Source: Roseiarcus sp963721905 (lineage in GTDB: Bacteria > Pseudomonadota > Alphaproteobacteria > Rhizobiales > Beijerinckiaceae). Taken from it: a stretch of 64,000 nt of DNA. This document shows positions 55,034-63,990 of the stretch, one piece after another. Positions within the stretch are counted from its first letter, which is position 1; every line of letters begins with the position of its first letter. The notes under the pieces were generated by a model. That model was not told the origin of the DNA. It ran no database searches and was given only the letters and a program-made list of their open reading frames with translations. The stretch covers positions 1-64,000 of the forward strand of contig CAVRMF010000011.1 of the NCBI GenBank assembly GCA_963721905.1. The letters run 5' to 3'. A program made the position numbers and the translations under genes.

Positions 55034-56410
55034 TCATGCGCACGGCAGACGCAGAATTGCGCGTAAGCCCCCGAGCGGACTCTCGTCCAGGCGCAGCGAG
55101 CCTCCGTAAATTGCCGCGAGCTCGACGACAATGGAGAGGCCGAGACCGGAGCCGGGCCGCGATTCGTCGAGCCGCTTGCCGCGCTCGAGGGCCTCGGCGC
55201 GCGCGCTCTCGTCGAGGCCCGGGCCGTCGTCGTCAATCTCAGCGATGAGAAAAGCCGCGGCGTCCCTTGGGCTCGCCTCGCGCCAGGCCCGGATCGCGAC
55301 GCGCTCGCGCGCCCATTTTCCCGCATTGTCGAGCAGATTGCCGATGAGGTCGGTCAGATCCTGGACCTCTCCGCGGAACCTCAATCCGTCCGGCAAGTCG
55401 ATGGAGAACGCAAGCCCGCGTTCGGCGTGGAGTTTCTCGAACGTGCGCACCAGCCCTTCGACGACCGGCTTGACTTCGGTAACGACGCCGATCGATCTGG
55501 CGCGCGCTGCGGCGCGCGCGCGGTCGAGATAGAACGTCACCTGTCGGCGCATGATCGCGGTCTGCTCATGCACCTTCTCCGGCAGGCTCGGACTTCGCGA
55601 GTCAGCCTCGTTCACGAGCACGCTGAGCGGCGTCTTCAGCGCGTGAGCGAGGTTGCCGACCTGGGTGCGCGCGCGCTCCACGATCTGCCGGTTGGCGTCG
55701 AGCAGCTGGTTCACTTCGGTGGCAAGCGGCGCGACGTCCTCGGGAAACTCGCCGGCGATTCGTTCCGTCTCGCCGCGGCGGATCGACGCGACGCCCTCCT
55801 GCAGCACGCGCAAAGGCCTCAGGCCGAAACGGACCGCGAGCGCCGTCGAGCCGATCAGCGCCAGGGCCAAGGTGAGAAACGTCGCTGCAAGCGCCCACTG
55901 GAAGCTTCGCTCCTGCGCCTCAATCACGTCGGCGTTGGCGGCGACCTGGACGAGATAGCGTCCCTCGTCGCCGGCGTCGATTTCGCGTTCGATCATTCTG
56001 AGCTCGTGTCCGCCTGGCCCGATGACGTAGCCGCTTAAGATCTCCCCATGATCCGGGTTCACGGCGACGAGACGGGGCAGCTGGGTGGCGAACAGCGACT
56101 TTGACGCCCGGATTTCCGGCGGATTGGCGTCGAGGCGGGTGATCTGCCAGTACCATCCGGAGAAGGCGAGCTCGAACTGCGGGGCGACCGCAGCGGGAGC
56201 GGCGCCCTTCGTCTCTTCATTCGGGATCGCGACATTGGCGACCAGCGCCTTCAGATAGACGCCAAGCTCGTCGTCGAAGTTGGCTTCGGTCCAGCGGGCG
56301 TTGAGCGCACTCAAGCCTAAGCCCGCCAGGGCCAGAATAAGCGTGCTCCAGAACGCCGCGGAGAGGAAGAGGCGCGAGGCGATGGAGCGGGCGCTGAGCG
56401 CCTTGAGCAT
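55034..56410 (-). CDS. Sensor histidine kinase (FeuQ/PhoQ-like)
   Basis: A 458-residue membrane kinase. Membrane segments are near residues 15-36 and 172-194, with a periplasmic domain between them and a HAMP-like linker after. The phosphorylated histidine is H257 in NLAHALKTPLSVL, and the ATPase boxes are LIGNLLDNAGKW, DDDGPGLDE and GSGLGLSIV. In rhizobia feuPQ lies beside cycHJKL, which suggests FeuQ, but no response regulator gene is next to it here: ilvD lies immediately upstream. It starts 11 nt after ilvD ends. Confidence 0.9.
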   Translation of the reverse strand: MLKALSARSIASRLFLSAAFWSTLILALAGLGLSALNARWTEANFDDELGVYLKALVANVAIPNEETKGAAPAAVAPQFELAFSGWYWQITRLDANPPEIRASKSLFATQLPRLVAVNPDHGEILSGYVIGPGGHELRMIEREIDAGDEGRYLVQVAANADVIEAQERSFQWALAATFLTLALALIGSTALAVRFGLRPLRVLQEGVASIRRGETERIAGEFPEDVAPLATEVNQLLDANRQIVERARTQVGNLAHALKTPLSVLVNEADSRSPSLPEKVHEQTAIMRRQVTFYLDRARAAARARSIGVVTEVKPVVEGLVRTFEKLHAERGLAFSIDLPDGLRFRGEVQDLTDLIGNLLDNAGKWARERVAIRAWREASPRDAAAFLIAEIDDDGPGLDESARAEALERGKRLDESRPGSGLGLSIVVELAAIYGGSLRLDESPLGGLRAILRLPCA

Positions 56411-56421
56411 GCCGGCCGCTT

Positions 56422-58263
56422 TTAAGGAACCTCGCGCACCGCGCCCCTCGACGCGCTCGTGGCGAAGGCGGCGTAGGCGCGCAAGGCTTTCGACACTTTG
56501 CGCGGGCGGGGTCGGGCGGGCTTCCAGGCGTGCTTGCCTTTCGCCTCCATCGTCGCGCGGCGCTTCGCCAGCGTCGCGTCGTCGACGAGCGCGTTGATCG
56601 TGCGGGCCGGAATGTCGATCTCGATCCGGTCGCCGTCCTCGATGAGGGCGATGGCGCCGCCTTCCTCCGCTTCCGGCGAGACATGGCAGATGGAGAGCCC
56701 CGAGGTCCCGCCGGAGAAGCGTCCGTCGGTGATGAGGGCGCAGACCTTGCCGAGACCGCGCGACTTCAGATAGCTGGTCGGATAGAGCATCTCCTGCATG
56801 CCGGGGCCGCCGCGCGGGCCTTCGTAGCGGATGACGACGACGTCTCCGGCGACGACCGCGCCGCCAAGAATACCCTGAACCGCGTCGTCCTGGCTCTCGA
56901 AGACGCGCGCGGGACCGGAGAACCTGAGCAGGCTTGCGTCGACGCCTGCGGTCTTCACGATCGAGCTGTCGAGCGCGATGTTACCCCTGAGCACGGCAAG
57001 GCCGCCGTCCTTCGAGAAAGCGTGTTTCACGTCGCGGATGACGCCCTTGGCGCGATCCTCGTCGAGCGACTCGAAACGCGCTGACTGGCTGAAGGCGACC
57101 TGGGTCGGCACGCCGCCGGGCGCGGCGGAGAAGAATTCGCGCGCAGCTTTGCTCGATGTGCGCATGATGTCGTTACGCGAGAGCGCGTGTTCGAGCGACT
57201 CGGCGTGAACCATCCTGACGCCGCGGTTGAGGAGCCCGGCGCGATCGAGTTCGCCGAGGATTCCCATGATGCCACCGGCGCGATGGACGTCCTCGATATG
57301 CACGTCGGGGACCGAGGGCGCGACCTTGCAGAGGACGGGCACGCGCCGCGACAGCCGGTCGATGTCGTCCATGGTGAAATTGATCTCGGCCTCGTGCGCG
57401 GCCGCGAGCAGATGCAGGACCGTGTTGGTCGAGCCGCCCATCGAAATGTCGAGCGTCATCGCGTTTTCGAACGCCGCAAAACTCGCGATCGAGCGCGGCA
57501 GCACGCCCGCGTCGTTCTCTTCATAGTAGCGGCGGGCGAGATCGACGATGAGATGCCCCGCTTCGACGAAGAGACGCTTGCGGTCGGCATGGGTCGCGAG
57601 CGTCGTGCCGTTGCCCGGCAGCGAGAGGCCGAGCGCCTCGGTGAGGCAGTTCATCGAATTGGCGGTGAACATGCCCGAGCACGAGCCGCAGGTCGGACAC
57701 GCCGAGCGCTCCATCACCGCGACGTCAGCGTCGCTGACCTTCGAGTCGGCAGCGGCGACCATCGCGTCGATGAGGTCGACTTTCTTGACGCCCGCGCCGA
57801 CCTTGACCTTGCCCGCCTCCATCGGCCCGCCGGAGACGAAGACAGAGGGAATGTTGAGGCGAAGCGAGGCCATCAGCATGCCCGGCGTGATCTTGTCGCA
57901 GTTCGAGATGCAAACGAGCGCGTCGGCGCAATGGGCGTTGGCCATGTATTCGACGCTGTCCGCGATCACCTCGCGCGAGGGCAGCGAATAGAGCATGCCG
58001 TCGTGGCCCATGGCGATGCCGTCGTCGACCGCGATGGTGTTGAACTCCTTGGCGACGCCGCCCGCCGCTTCGATCTCGCGCGCGACGAGCTGGCCCAGGT
58101 CCTTGAGATGGACGTGGCCCGGCACGAACTGGGTGAAGGAATTGGCGACCGCGATGATCGGCTTGCCGAAGTCGCCGTCCTTCATGCCGGTCGCGCGCCA
58201 GAGGCCGCGGGCGCCGGCCATGTTGCGGCCATGCGTGGTGGTGCGGGAACGATAGGGAGGCAT
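56422..58263 (-). CDS. ilvD: Dihydroxy-acid dehydratase IlvD
   Basis: A 613-residue Fe-S dehydratase of branched-chain amino acid synthesis. The cluster cysteines lie in CISNCDKITPGM and CPTCGSCSGMFTANSM, and AVDDGIAMGHDGMLYSLPSR is typical. The end of the protein (KALRAYAAFATSASRGAV) is standard. An ISAs1 element lies about 100 nt upstream of the start, possibly separating it from its promoter. Confidence 0.97.
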   Translation of the reverse strand: MPPYRSRTTTHGRNMAGARGLWRATGMKDGDFGKPIIAVANSFTQFVPGHVHLKDLGQLVAREIEAAGGVAKEFNTIAVDDGIAMGHDGMLYSLPSREVIADSVEYMANAHCADALVCISNCDKITPGMLMASLRLNIPSVFVSGGPMEAGKVKVGAGVKKVDLIDAMVAAADSKVSDADVAVMERSACPTCGSCSGMFTANSMNCLTEALGLSLPGNGTTLATHADRKRLFVEAGHLIVDLARRYYEENDAGVLPRSIASFAAFENAMTLDISMGGSTNTVLHLLAAAHEAEINFTMDDIDRLSRRVPVLCKVAPSVPDVHIEDVHRAGGIMGILGELDRAGLLNRGVRMVHAESLEHALSRNDIMRTSSKAAREFFSAAPGGVPTQVAFSQSARFESLDEDRAKGVIRDVKHAFSKDGGLAVLRGNIALDSSIVKTAGVDASLLRFSGPARVFESQDDAVQGILGGAVVAGDVVVIRYEGPRGGPGMQEMLYPTSYLKSRGLGKVCALITDGRFSGGTSGLSICHVSPEAEEGGAIALIEDGDRIEIDIPARTINALVDDATLAKRRATMEAKGKHAWKPARPRPRKVSKALRAYAAFATSASRGAVREVP

Positions 58264-58363
58264 TGCGGGCGCCTTTGGAGGTCGGGGCGCGCGGTCGACG
58301 CGCGAGAAGGGGCTATAGTCGCATCTTCAGACGGTCGCCAGCAAGGGCAACGCGGAGCGCTCT

Positions 58364-59607
58364 CAGGGCAATCGCTTCAGGTTAACGAGTTCAGCGCGGG
58401 GTTGGAAAATATGATTCCTGGGTGGCTTCGATTGATTCGGAGCCAACCATGTTCAAAGCGCCGCCTTCGGCCAGCCTTCTCGACCATTTCTCGGGGCTCT
58501 CGGACCCGCGCCAAAGGTGGCGGGTTGTCTATCCGCTACCCGAAATCCTGCTGCTCGTGTTGTGCGCGACGTTGTGCGGGATGGAGGACTTCGTCGAAAT
58601 CAGGATGTGGGGCGAGCAGCGGCTCGATTTCCTGCGGCGTTTTCTGGCCTACGAGCGTGGCCTGCCGGCCCATGACACGCTCAACGACGTGATCAACGCG
58701 CTCGACCCGTTTCTATTCCAGACGTGCTTTTCCGCCTGGGTCGAGACGCTGCGCGAGCGCGCGCCCGACATCGTCGCCATCGACGGCAAGACCTCGCGAC
58801 GAACCCACGCGCGCGCCAAGGGCCGCCAACCGCTGCACATGGTCAGCGCCTGGGCCGCCCGTCAGCGTCTGGTTCTGGCGCAGGAGGCGGTCGATGAGAA
58901 GTCCAATGAAATCGTCGCTATTCCGCTGTTGCTCGAACGATTGCAGTTGACCGGCGCGCTCGTCACCATCGACGCCATGGGGACCCAGACCGACATCGCG
59001 GAACAAATCGTCGCCGGCGGCGGCGACTATCTGCTCGCGTTGAAGGCCAACCGACCGGTCCTGCACCAGGATGTCGTCGACTTTTTCGCCAATCCGCCCG
59101 CGGAGATGACGGAGCCCGGCCACAACACCACTGACGGCGACCATGGCCGCATCGAAGAGCGCCGCCATGTTGTCTGCCACAAGGTCGACTGGCTGTTCTC
59201 CGACCGCCGCTACGCCGACGAACCGCGTTTCCCGCATCTGGCGATGATCGGCTTGGTCGAAAGCCGCGTCGAACGAAACGGCCTCCTCGCGCGCGAACGC
59301 CGATATTATCTCTCCTCAGCCAAGCTCGACGCCAAGACCTTCGCCGCCGCCGTGCGAGCCCACTGGAGCGTCGAGAACCGGCTCCATTGGGTGCTCGACG
59401 TCGTCTTCCACGATGACCTCGCCCGCCTGCGAACCGCTAACGGCCCTCAAAACATGGCTGTCATCAAACACATGAACGTCAACCTGATCCGCGACCCAAA
59501 GGACAGACACAGCCTCAAAACTCGCCGAAAACTCGCCAACCTGAACCCCGATTACCTTGAGTTCCTCATCCGCCAAACCCCGCCGTTAACCTGAAGCGAT
59601 TCCCCTG
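58364..59607 (+). mobile_element. ISAs1-family insertion sequence
   Basis: A 1,244-bp element with 24-bp terminal inverted repeats differing at one position (58364-58387 against the complement of 59584-59607). It is flanked by a perfect 10-bp duplication GGAGCGCTCT at 58354-58363 and 59608-59617. It carries one intact transposase. The intact ends and duplication suggest recent insertion. Confidence 0.95.
58422..59594 (+). CDS. ISAs1-family transposase
   Basis: A 390-residue DDE transposase. The N-terminal DDE_Tnp_1-associated domain (LLDHFSGLSDPRQRWRVVYP) is followed by the catalytic part: DIVAIDGKTSRRT, VTIDAMGTQTDIAEQI, and RAHWSVENRLHWVLDVVF with the glutamate. The start may instead be MFKAPPS at 58449. 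It is intact. Confidence 0.95.
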   Translation: MASIDSEPTMFKAPPSASLLDHFSGLSDPRQRWRVVYPLPEILLLVLCATLCGMEDFVEIRMWGEQRLDFLRRFLAYERGLPAHDTLNDVINALDPFLFQTCFSAWVETLRERAPDIVAIDGKTSRRTHARAKGRQPLHMVSAWAARQRLVLAQEAVDEKSNEIVAIPLLLERLQLTGALVTIDAMGTQTDIAEQIVAGGGDYLLALKANRPVLHQDVVDFFANPPAEMTEPGHNTTDGDHGRIEERRHVVCHKVDWLFSDRRYADEPRFPHLAMIGLVESRVERNGLLARERRYYLSSAKLDAKTFAAAVRAHWSVENRLHWVLDVVFHDDLARLRTANGPQNMAVIKHMNVNLIRDPKDRHSLKTRRKLANLNPDYLEFLIRQTPPLT

Positions 59608-60033
59608 GGAGCGCTCTCCGGGCGCCGCCCGGGAGACAGACTAACGCTTGAGAGACGTCAAATAGTGCGATCCTTGCGGCGAGCGGAGCCTCATGATTTG
59701 CCTTCGCTGGAAATGTCTTACGCGGATCTGCATTCAGCCCCCTCGGGGCTTTCATTGTCTTACATTTGCCGGAATTCCCTCCTGCGAGATGAGCGTTTTC
59801 AAGGGCTTGCGATGCTTCAGCGAGAGAAAAAACGCGACCCCAAACTACGAACCTAAAATACTGACGGACAGTCTTTTCATACCACGCGCTTCGCTTCATC
59901 CTCTTGCTCTCCGGCCGCGGAAGCCGAGCATAACACAACCTTTGGTTTTTCGGAAGAAATGGTTGCATCGACAGCAACTGTCGCTTTTTCGCCGCAACCG
60001 GGAGACCGCATTCCATCGAGGGCGGAGTGGTCA
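59608..60033. other. Intergenic region downstream of the ISAs1 element
   Basis: After the 10-bp target duplication no credible gene is seen on either strand. A small GC hairpin (CCCCCTCGGGGC near 59740) is the only structure noticed. Confidence 0.5.
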
Positions 60034-60066
60034 AAAAGGAAGCCGCCCGCGAACGGGCGGCTTCCA
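60034..60066 (-). terminator. Rho-independent terminator of the PEP-CTERM gene
   Basis: On the minus strand a perfect 12-bp stem (60066-60055 with 60050-60039), with the 4-nt loop TTCG, is followed by TTTTT. It lies about 20 nt after the stop at 60088. Confidence 0.9.
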
Positions 60067-60087
60067 GAGACTTGAGGCAGCCTATCC

Positions 60088-60739
60088 TTAGAGCGCGGCG
60101 ACCGCCGTGCGGCGCGCGCGGAACCCGGCGAAGCCAAGGCCGGCGAAACCAACGAACATCATCGCCCAGGTCGATGCCTCGGGGACCCCAGGAGCGACCG
60201 TGCCCACAGCGCCGAAATTGGCGGAATTCGGGTCGGAGAATGCGCCGAAGCCTGGCCCTGGACCAACAAAGAAGTCGCTTCCCACGACCGCGTGTACCAG
60301 AGTCCAATCCAAGGGCGCGGTTCCGCCTAGCGGACTATCGAGGTCGAAACCGGGATTTGCAACCAGATTCCCGCCGCCCGCCGGCGAGACCGAGACGTCG
60401 TCCAGGTCATACCAAGCAGGAACCTCCCGGCCATTAAATTGGAGGGTCGTCGACGAGGACGTCGCGGTCGCCGTGAATGTGTACAGCGTATAAGGGAACT
60501 CTGCGGCGTTAACGAGCGATAAAAGCTCGTCGCTGCCGAACCAAGCTGAGAAATCGTCTCTCATTGTTTGTCGAGTCGTGCGCCAGTTCGAAGCTGACGG
60601 TGTACGCTGTTCCCGGCGTGGTGGCCAGGACTTGGCTGAGCATGTCGTCCAAACTGGACGCCGAGCCCACGCCGACCGAGCAAACCAAGGCTGCGCCCGC
60701 CAGCGCCCCCGCGCGCGCGAGTGATTCCAGTTTCCGCAT
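60088..60739 (-). pseudogene. PEP-CTERM sorted secreted protein, frame-broken
   Basis: Two frames form one 216-residue protein. It starts at an ATG with GGGGAG upstream and a signal peptide (MRKLESLARAGALAGAALVC). The C-terminal sorting signal is VPEAS, a membrane segment and RARR, typical of PEP-CTERM proteins handled by exosortase. The middle resembles the beta-sandwich found in such proteins (YTLYTFTATATSSSTTLQF..DDVSVSPAG). The break is one extra base in GAAATC at 60550-60555; dropping one A gives GAATC and joins NNERR to FSAWFGSDELL. No exosortase gene is in the window. Confidence 0.82.
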
Positions 60740-61177
60740 TGTCGACTCCCCGTTGGTTGTTGCCGTGACACCCACAGCGGCGCACCCCGCCACCGCATTG
60801 ACGTGAGCCCCTGCGAATAGTTTTCTCATGGCTCTCCCCACTTCGTCCGCACCCCCATGGCCGGACATTACGAATTGGTAACCCGGTTTTGCGCGATTGT
60901 AAACACCTATCGCGCAACTGGAACGATAAAAACCTTAAGTAAGGCTCCACAAAGCACGGTTGTGCGACAGCGTTGAAAAATCGCCCGGGCCCGTCCGAAA
61001 GCGACTCCCCTGAAGCCCTGCCGGGCCGATGAGCGCAGTTGGAACGGGATTCGCATCCTTGCAGACTTCGAGACCGACGCCTTCCGCGTTCCGTCTCGCA
61101 TTGACTTCGCCGCGCGGCATTGCCATGAAACGGCGCTGAAAGCGCGGTCCAGTTCGCCGGGAGCGAGGGCGTCAAGC
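60740..61177. other. Intergenic region between the PEP-CTERM gene and tRNA-Gly
   Basis: No credible gene is seen. It should contain the promoters of the PEP-CTERM gene (minus strand) and of the tRNA (plus strand). Confidence 0.5.
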
Positions 61178-61251
61178 GCGGGTGTAGCTCAATGGTAGAG
61201 CAGCAGCCTTCCAAGCTGAATACGAGGGTTCGATTCCCTTCACCCGCTCCA
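61178..61251 (+). tRNA. tRNA-Gly (anticodon TCC)
   Basis: A 74-nt cloverleaf. Acceptor GCGGGTG pairs with CACCCGC, with T as discriminator and encoded CCA. D arm AGCTC..GAGC, anticodon loop CTTCCAA with anticodon TCC, and the TPsiC loop GGTTCGATTC are all present. Confidence 0.95.
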
Positions 61252-61403
61252 ATTAAGTCAACGGCTTAACATCATCGTGGTGGCCCCAAGACGAGCCGGG
61301 CTGACCAGCGGCTAACGAAGCGCTGGCTGCGGGCTTACGGCCGCAAGCGTCGCCGACGCGGGCGCGTTCAACCGGCTGAAGGAAGGCTAGATTCGCCGGA
61401 ACG

Positions 61404-61844
61404 TCATTCGAGGCGCATACGCGGATCGTGACAAATGTCCGGGAGTGCCTTGAACGCCTGACTGGTTCCGCCCACCGGCCACGGTAAACTAAAGTCACCT
61501 GACCATTGAACCTCCAACGTTTTGCGCGTCGAGGCGATAAAGTGAACCTCATCCGGCGAAAGTTCGACGGAAGTCATCCCGATATTATTAGCGTGGCTGG
61601 CGAAAATAATTTGGCGCCCATCGACGATCACGCCGATGCTCACCGGCCCTTCACTTGGCTGCGGGCGAAGAGTATGAAGATCGTCACCCGCTATAGTTGG
61701 TCTCATGTCCATCAGATATTTTCCACTGACGCAGTCATAGTCGATCTCGAACGGGCTATTGTGACCTAGTGACATGCCATAAGGTTGTCCGGGACCGATC
61801 ATAGCTCTAATCCACCAGTCTCCAATTTTCGCCGGGCGGCGCAA
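61404..61844 (-). CDS. Hypothetical protein beside tRNA-Gly
   Basis: A 146-codon frame, lower in GC than its surroundings, with motifs IGPGQPYGMSLGHNSPFEID and a C-terminal domain that looks beta-rich. No start with a good ribosome site or signal peptide is seen, so the 5' end may be lost. No family is recognised. Its base composition and place next to a tRNA gene hint at acquired DNA. Confidence 0.5.
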   Translation of the reverse strand: MRRPAKIGDWWIRAMIGPGQPYGMSLGHNSPFEIDYDCVSGKYLMDMRPTIAGDDLHTLRPQPSEGPVSIGVIVDGRQIIFASHANNIGMTSVELSPDEVHFIASTRKTLEVQWSGDFSLPWPVGGTSQAFKALPDICHDPRMRLE

Positions 61845-61916
61845 TGCGCGTAATTTCGGGGCGCTACCCCTAATCCCCCGTCCTCGCCATGTGGCATTTC
61901 GTCCGGACGGCGTCGC

Positions 61917-62036
61917 TCATGGTTTTGGGAGGCAGAGGGCGAGCTCGCCATGCGCCGCGAGAACGCGAGGGGACGCCTCGCCAATGCCGCTTGACGCTCC
62001 GGTGATGAGCACCACTTTATTTTCGACAGAAGGCAT
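61917..62036 (-). pseudogene. Truncated short-chain dehydrogenase
   Basis: 39 codons encode the first strand and glycine motif of an SDR (VVLITGASSGIGEA, then RVLAAHGELA) and stop after KP. All catalytic residues are missing. It lies 102 nt from an intact SDR gene; the glycine-motif regions differ, so it is a separate gene remnant rather than a duplicate end. Confidence 0.7.
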
Positions 62037-62137
62037 GTGAGCTCCCTGTTGGATTCGACTCTGTAGCCGCGCTCGCTGAGCGCGGCGCCGCGGTCATCGA
62101 CCGCGGCGACAAAAGACCCCGTCTCACGAAGAAACTT

Positions 62138-63112
62138 TCAGAACCGCTCGCCCACCATCTCCTCGCTCTTGGCCCAGAGCGTTTTGGCATGGTCGGGATC
62201 GAGAGCGTAGGCGCGGACGCCGCCGCGGAGGTCGGCGCCTTCGGCGAGTTCAGCCACGTGGCAGTCCTCGCAATAGCGGCCGCCGACCTCATCTGCGGGG
62301 GCGACGACGCCGGCCCAGACGGTGGTCGCCGCTCCCTGCGGGATGGTCTTATGGGTGAACGCCTCCCCGCCCGCGGCCAGGCTGGCCGCATTGAGCCGCT
62401 CGATCATCTCATGAAGGTATTCAGGCGTCAGGTGCCGGCTGAGCTCGGTCTTGATGCCGCCGGGATGGACGGCGGTCGCCCGGACGCCGCTCGCCTTGCG
62501 CCGCCGGTCGAACTCGACGGCGAAGAGAATGTTGGCGGTCTTCGAGCGGCCATAGGCGCCGAACTCGGTATAGGGCGTGCGCTCGAAGTTCAGGTCGTCG
62601 AGGTCGACGTCGGAGTACCGGTGGCCCGCGGAGGAGAGGTTCACCAGGCGCGACCCCGGCTTCATCACCGAGGCGATGCGGTTGACGAGGACGAAATGGC
62701 CGAGGTGGTTGGTCCCGAACTGGGTCTCGAAACCGTCGGCGGTCACACCCTTCGGACAGGCCATGACGCCCGCGTTGGCGATCACGAGATCGAACGGCTT
62801 GCCGGCGGCGTTGAGCGCGTCGGCGCAGGCCCGCACGCTCTTCAGCGACGCCAGATCGAGCTCAACAAGCTCGAGCCCGCCGCCTTTCGCCGCCCCGGCC
62901 CGAACGAGCTCGGTCGCGGCCTTGGCTTTGCTCAGGTCCCGCGCGGCGCCGACGACATGAGCGCCGTGCGCAGCGAGCGCGCGGGCGGTCTCGACGCCAA
63001 GCCCGGCCGAAACGCCGGTGACCAGGATGCGTTTGCCGCTGAGGTCGACGCCTTCAAGGACTTCGTCCGTCGTCGACGTCGCGCCAAACGGTCCGGCCAT
63101 CGGTGTCTCCAA
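62138..63112 (-). CDS. Short-chain dehydrogenase (retinol dehydrogenase-like)
   Basis: A 324-residue NAD(P)-dependent oxidoreductase. The cofactor motif is TGVSAGLG near residue 33, with NAG in IANAGVMA, the catalytic SSAG..Y (YGRSK) with YxxxK, and PGGIKTEL. The C-terminal extension (GGRYCEDCHVAELAE) is typical of the WWOX/retinol dehydrogenase-like SDR group. Substrate unknown. The start may be the second ATG, four codons later (63100). Confidence 0.92.
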   Translation of the reverse strand: METPMAGPFGATSTTDEVLEGVDLSGKRILVTGVSAGLGVETARALAAHGAHVVGAARDLSKAKAATELVRAGAAKGGGLELVELDLASLKSVRACADALNAAGKPFDLVIANAGVMACPKGVTADGFETQFGTNHLGHFVLVNRIASVMKPGSRLVNLSSAGHRYSDVDLDDLNFERTPYTEFGAYGRSKTANILFAVEFDRRRKASGVRATAVHPGGIKTELSRHLTPEYLHEMIERLNAASLAAGGEAFTHKTIPQGAATTVWAGVVAPADEVGGRYCEDCHVAELAEGADLRGGVRAYALDPDHAKTLWAKSEEMVGERF

Positions 63113-63295
63113 TCTTTGGGTTCCCTCATTTGGTCATGAAAACGCTTGGCTTTCCAGACTTGGGGCCAAATTTGGCGATCGGGCACCGATGCGAACCGCC
63201 CGTTCAACTTTCCGTGAACATCCGGAGCATCGCCTTCGCCCCAACCGTTCTCCTTGTCGAACTGAACAAATTCCCATTTCCGGCGAAGGCATCCT

Positions 63296-63886
63296 ATGGC
63301 CGCGTGGACGGAAGCAAGCATGGACAACGAAGCGATGCGCGTTCCGCCCCACGTCGAGGAAACGGTCGCGGCGATCGCCGCGCTCCATGCGGCGCACTAC
63401 CGGCAGGCCGGCGCCCAGCAAAAATTCGTGTCCGCGGCGACCGCGGCCGTGGCGCGGCCGCGGACGCTTGGCCTCTTCACCATCGCCATCGTCGGATGGC
63501 TGGTCCTCAACATCGCGTTGATGGCTTGGGGTCGGGGCGCGCCCGATCCCTTCCCCTTTCCGCTGCTGTCAGCGGTGGTCTCGACGGTTGCGCTCTATCT
63601 GGCGGCGATGATCCTGATCGCGCAGCGCCACGACGACGCGCTCGCGACGCGGCGCGACCAGCTGACGCTCGAACTCGCCATTCTTGGCGAGCAGAAGTCG
63701 GCGAAGATCATCGCGCTTCTTGAGGAATTTCGCCGCAACGACCCGAACCAGGGCGACCATCGCGACGAGATCGCGGAGGCGCTGGCGACGCCGGCCGATC
63801 CGCAAGCCGTGCTCGAGGCGATCAAGGTGGCGCACGGAGACGCTGCGCCGCCGGGGGTGGGCGCCGAGAAGGGTGCAGACGGATAG
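63296..63886 (+). CDS. DUF1003-family membrane protein
   Basis: A 196-residue protein with two membrane segments (about residues 57-80 and 90-112) flanking DPFPFPLLSAVVS, then MILIAQRHDDALATRRDQL, the DUF1003 signature. The C-terminal helix resembles the usual NLKAE-type region. Function unknown. GAAGG lies 8 nt before the ATG; the second ATG (63320) is a possible alternative start. Confidence 0.85.
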   Translation: MAAWTEASMDNEAMRVPPHVEETVAAIAALHAAHYRQAGAQQKFVSAATAAVARPRTLGLFTIAIVGWLVLNIALMAWGRGAPDPFPFPLLSAVVSTVALYLAAMILIAQRHDDALATRRDQLTLELAILGEQKSAKIIALLEEFRRNDPNQGDHRDEIAEALATPADPQAVLEAIKVAHGDAAPPGVGAEKGADG

Positions 63887-63901
63887 ACACCGCTTCTGTT
63901 G

Positions 63902-63990
63902 TCATTCCCGCGTGACGCGGGAATCCAGACCGGCCGCGCTGCGCGCCACTCTGGACGCCCGCATTTGCGGGCGTGACATTGGCCCCTACA
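63902..63990. repeat. Palindromic GTCATTCCCGC-type repeat
   Basis: CATTCCCGCGTGACGCGGGAATCCAGA is followed by CTCTGG and GCCCGCATTTGCGGGCGTGACAT, giving two adjacent hairpins with an inverted outer pair (GTCATTCCCGC against GCGGGCGTGACAT). This is a common intergenic repeat type in proteobacteria. Confidence 0.7.
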
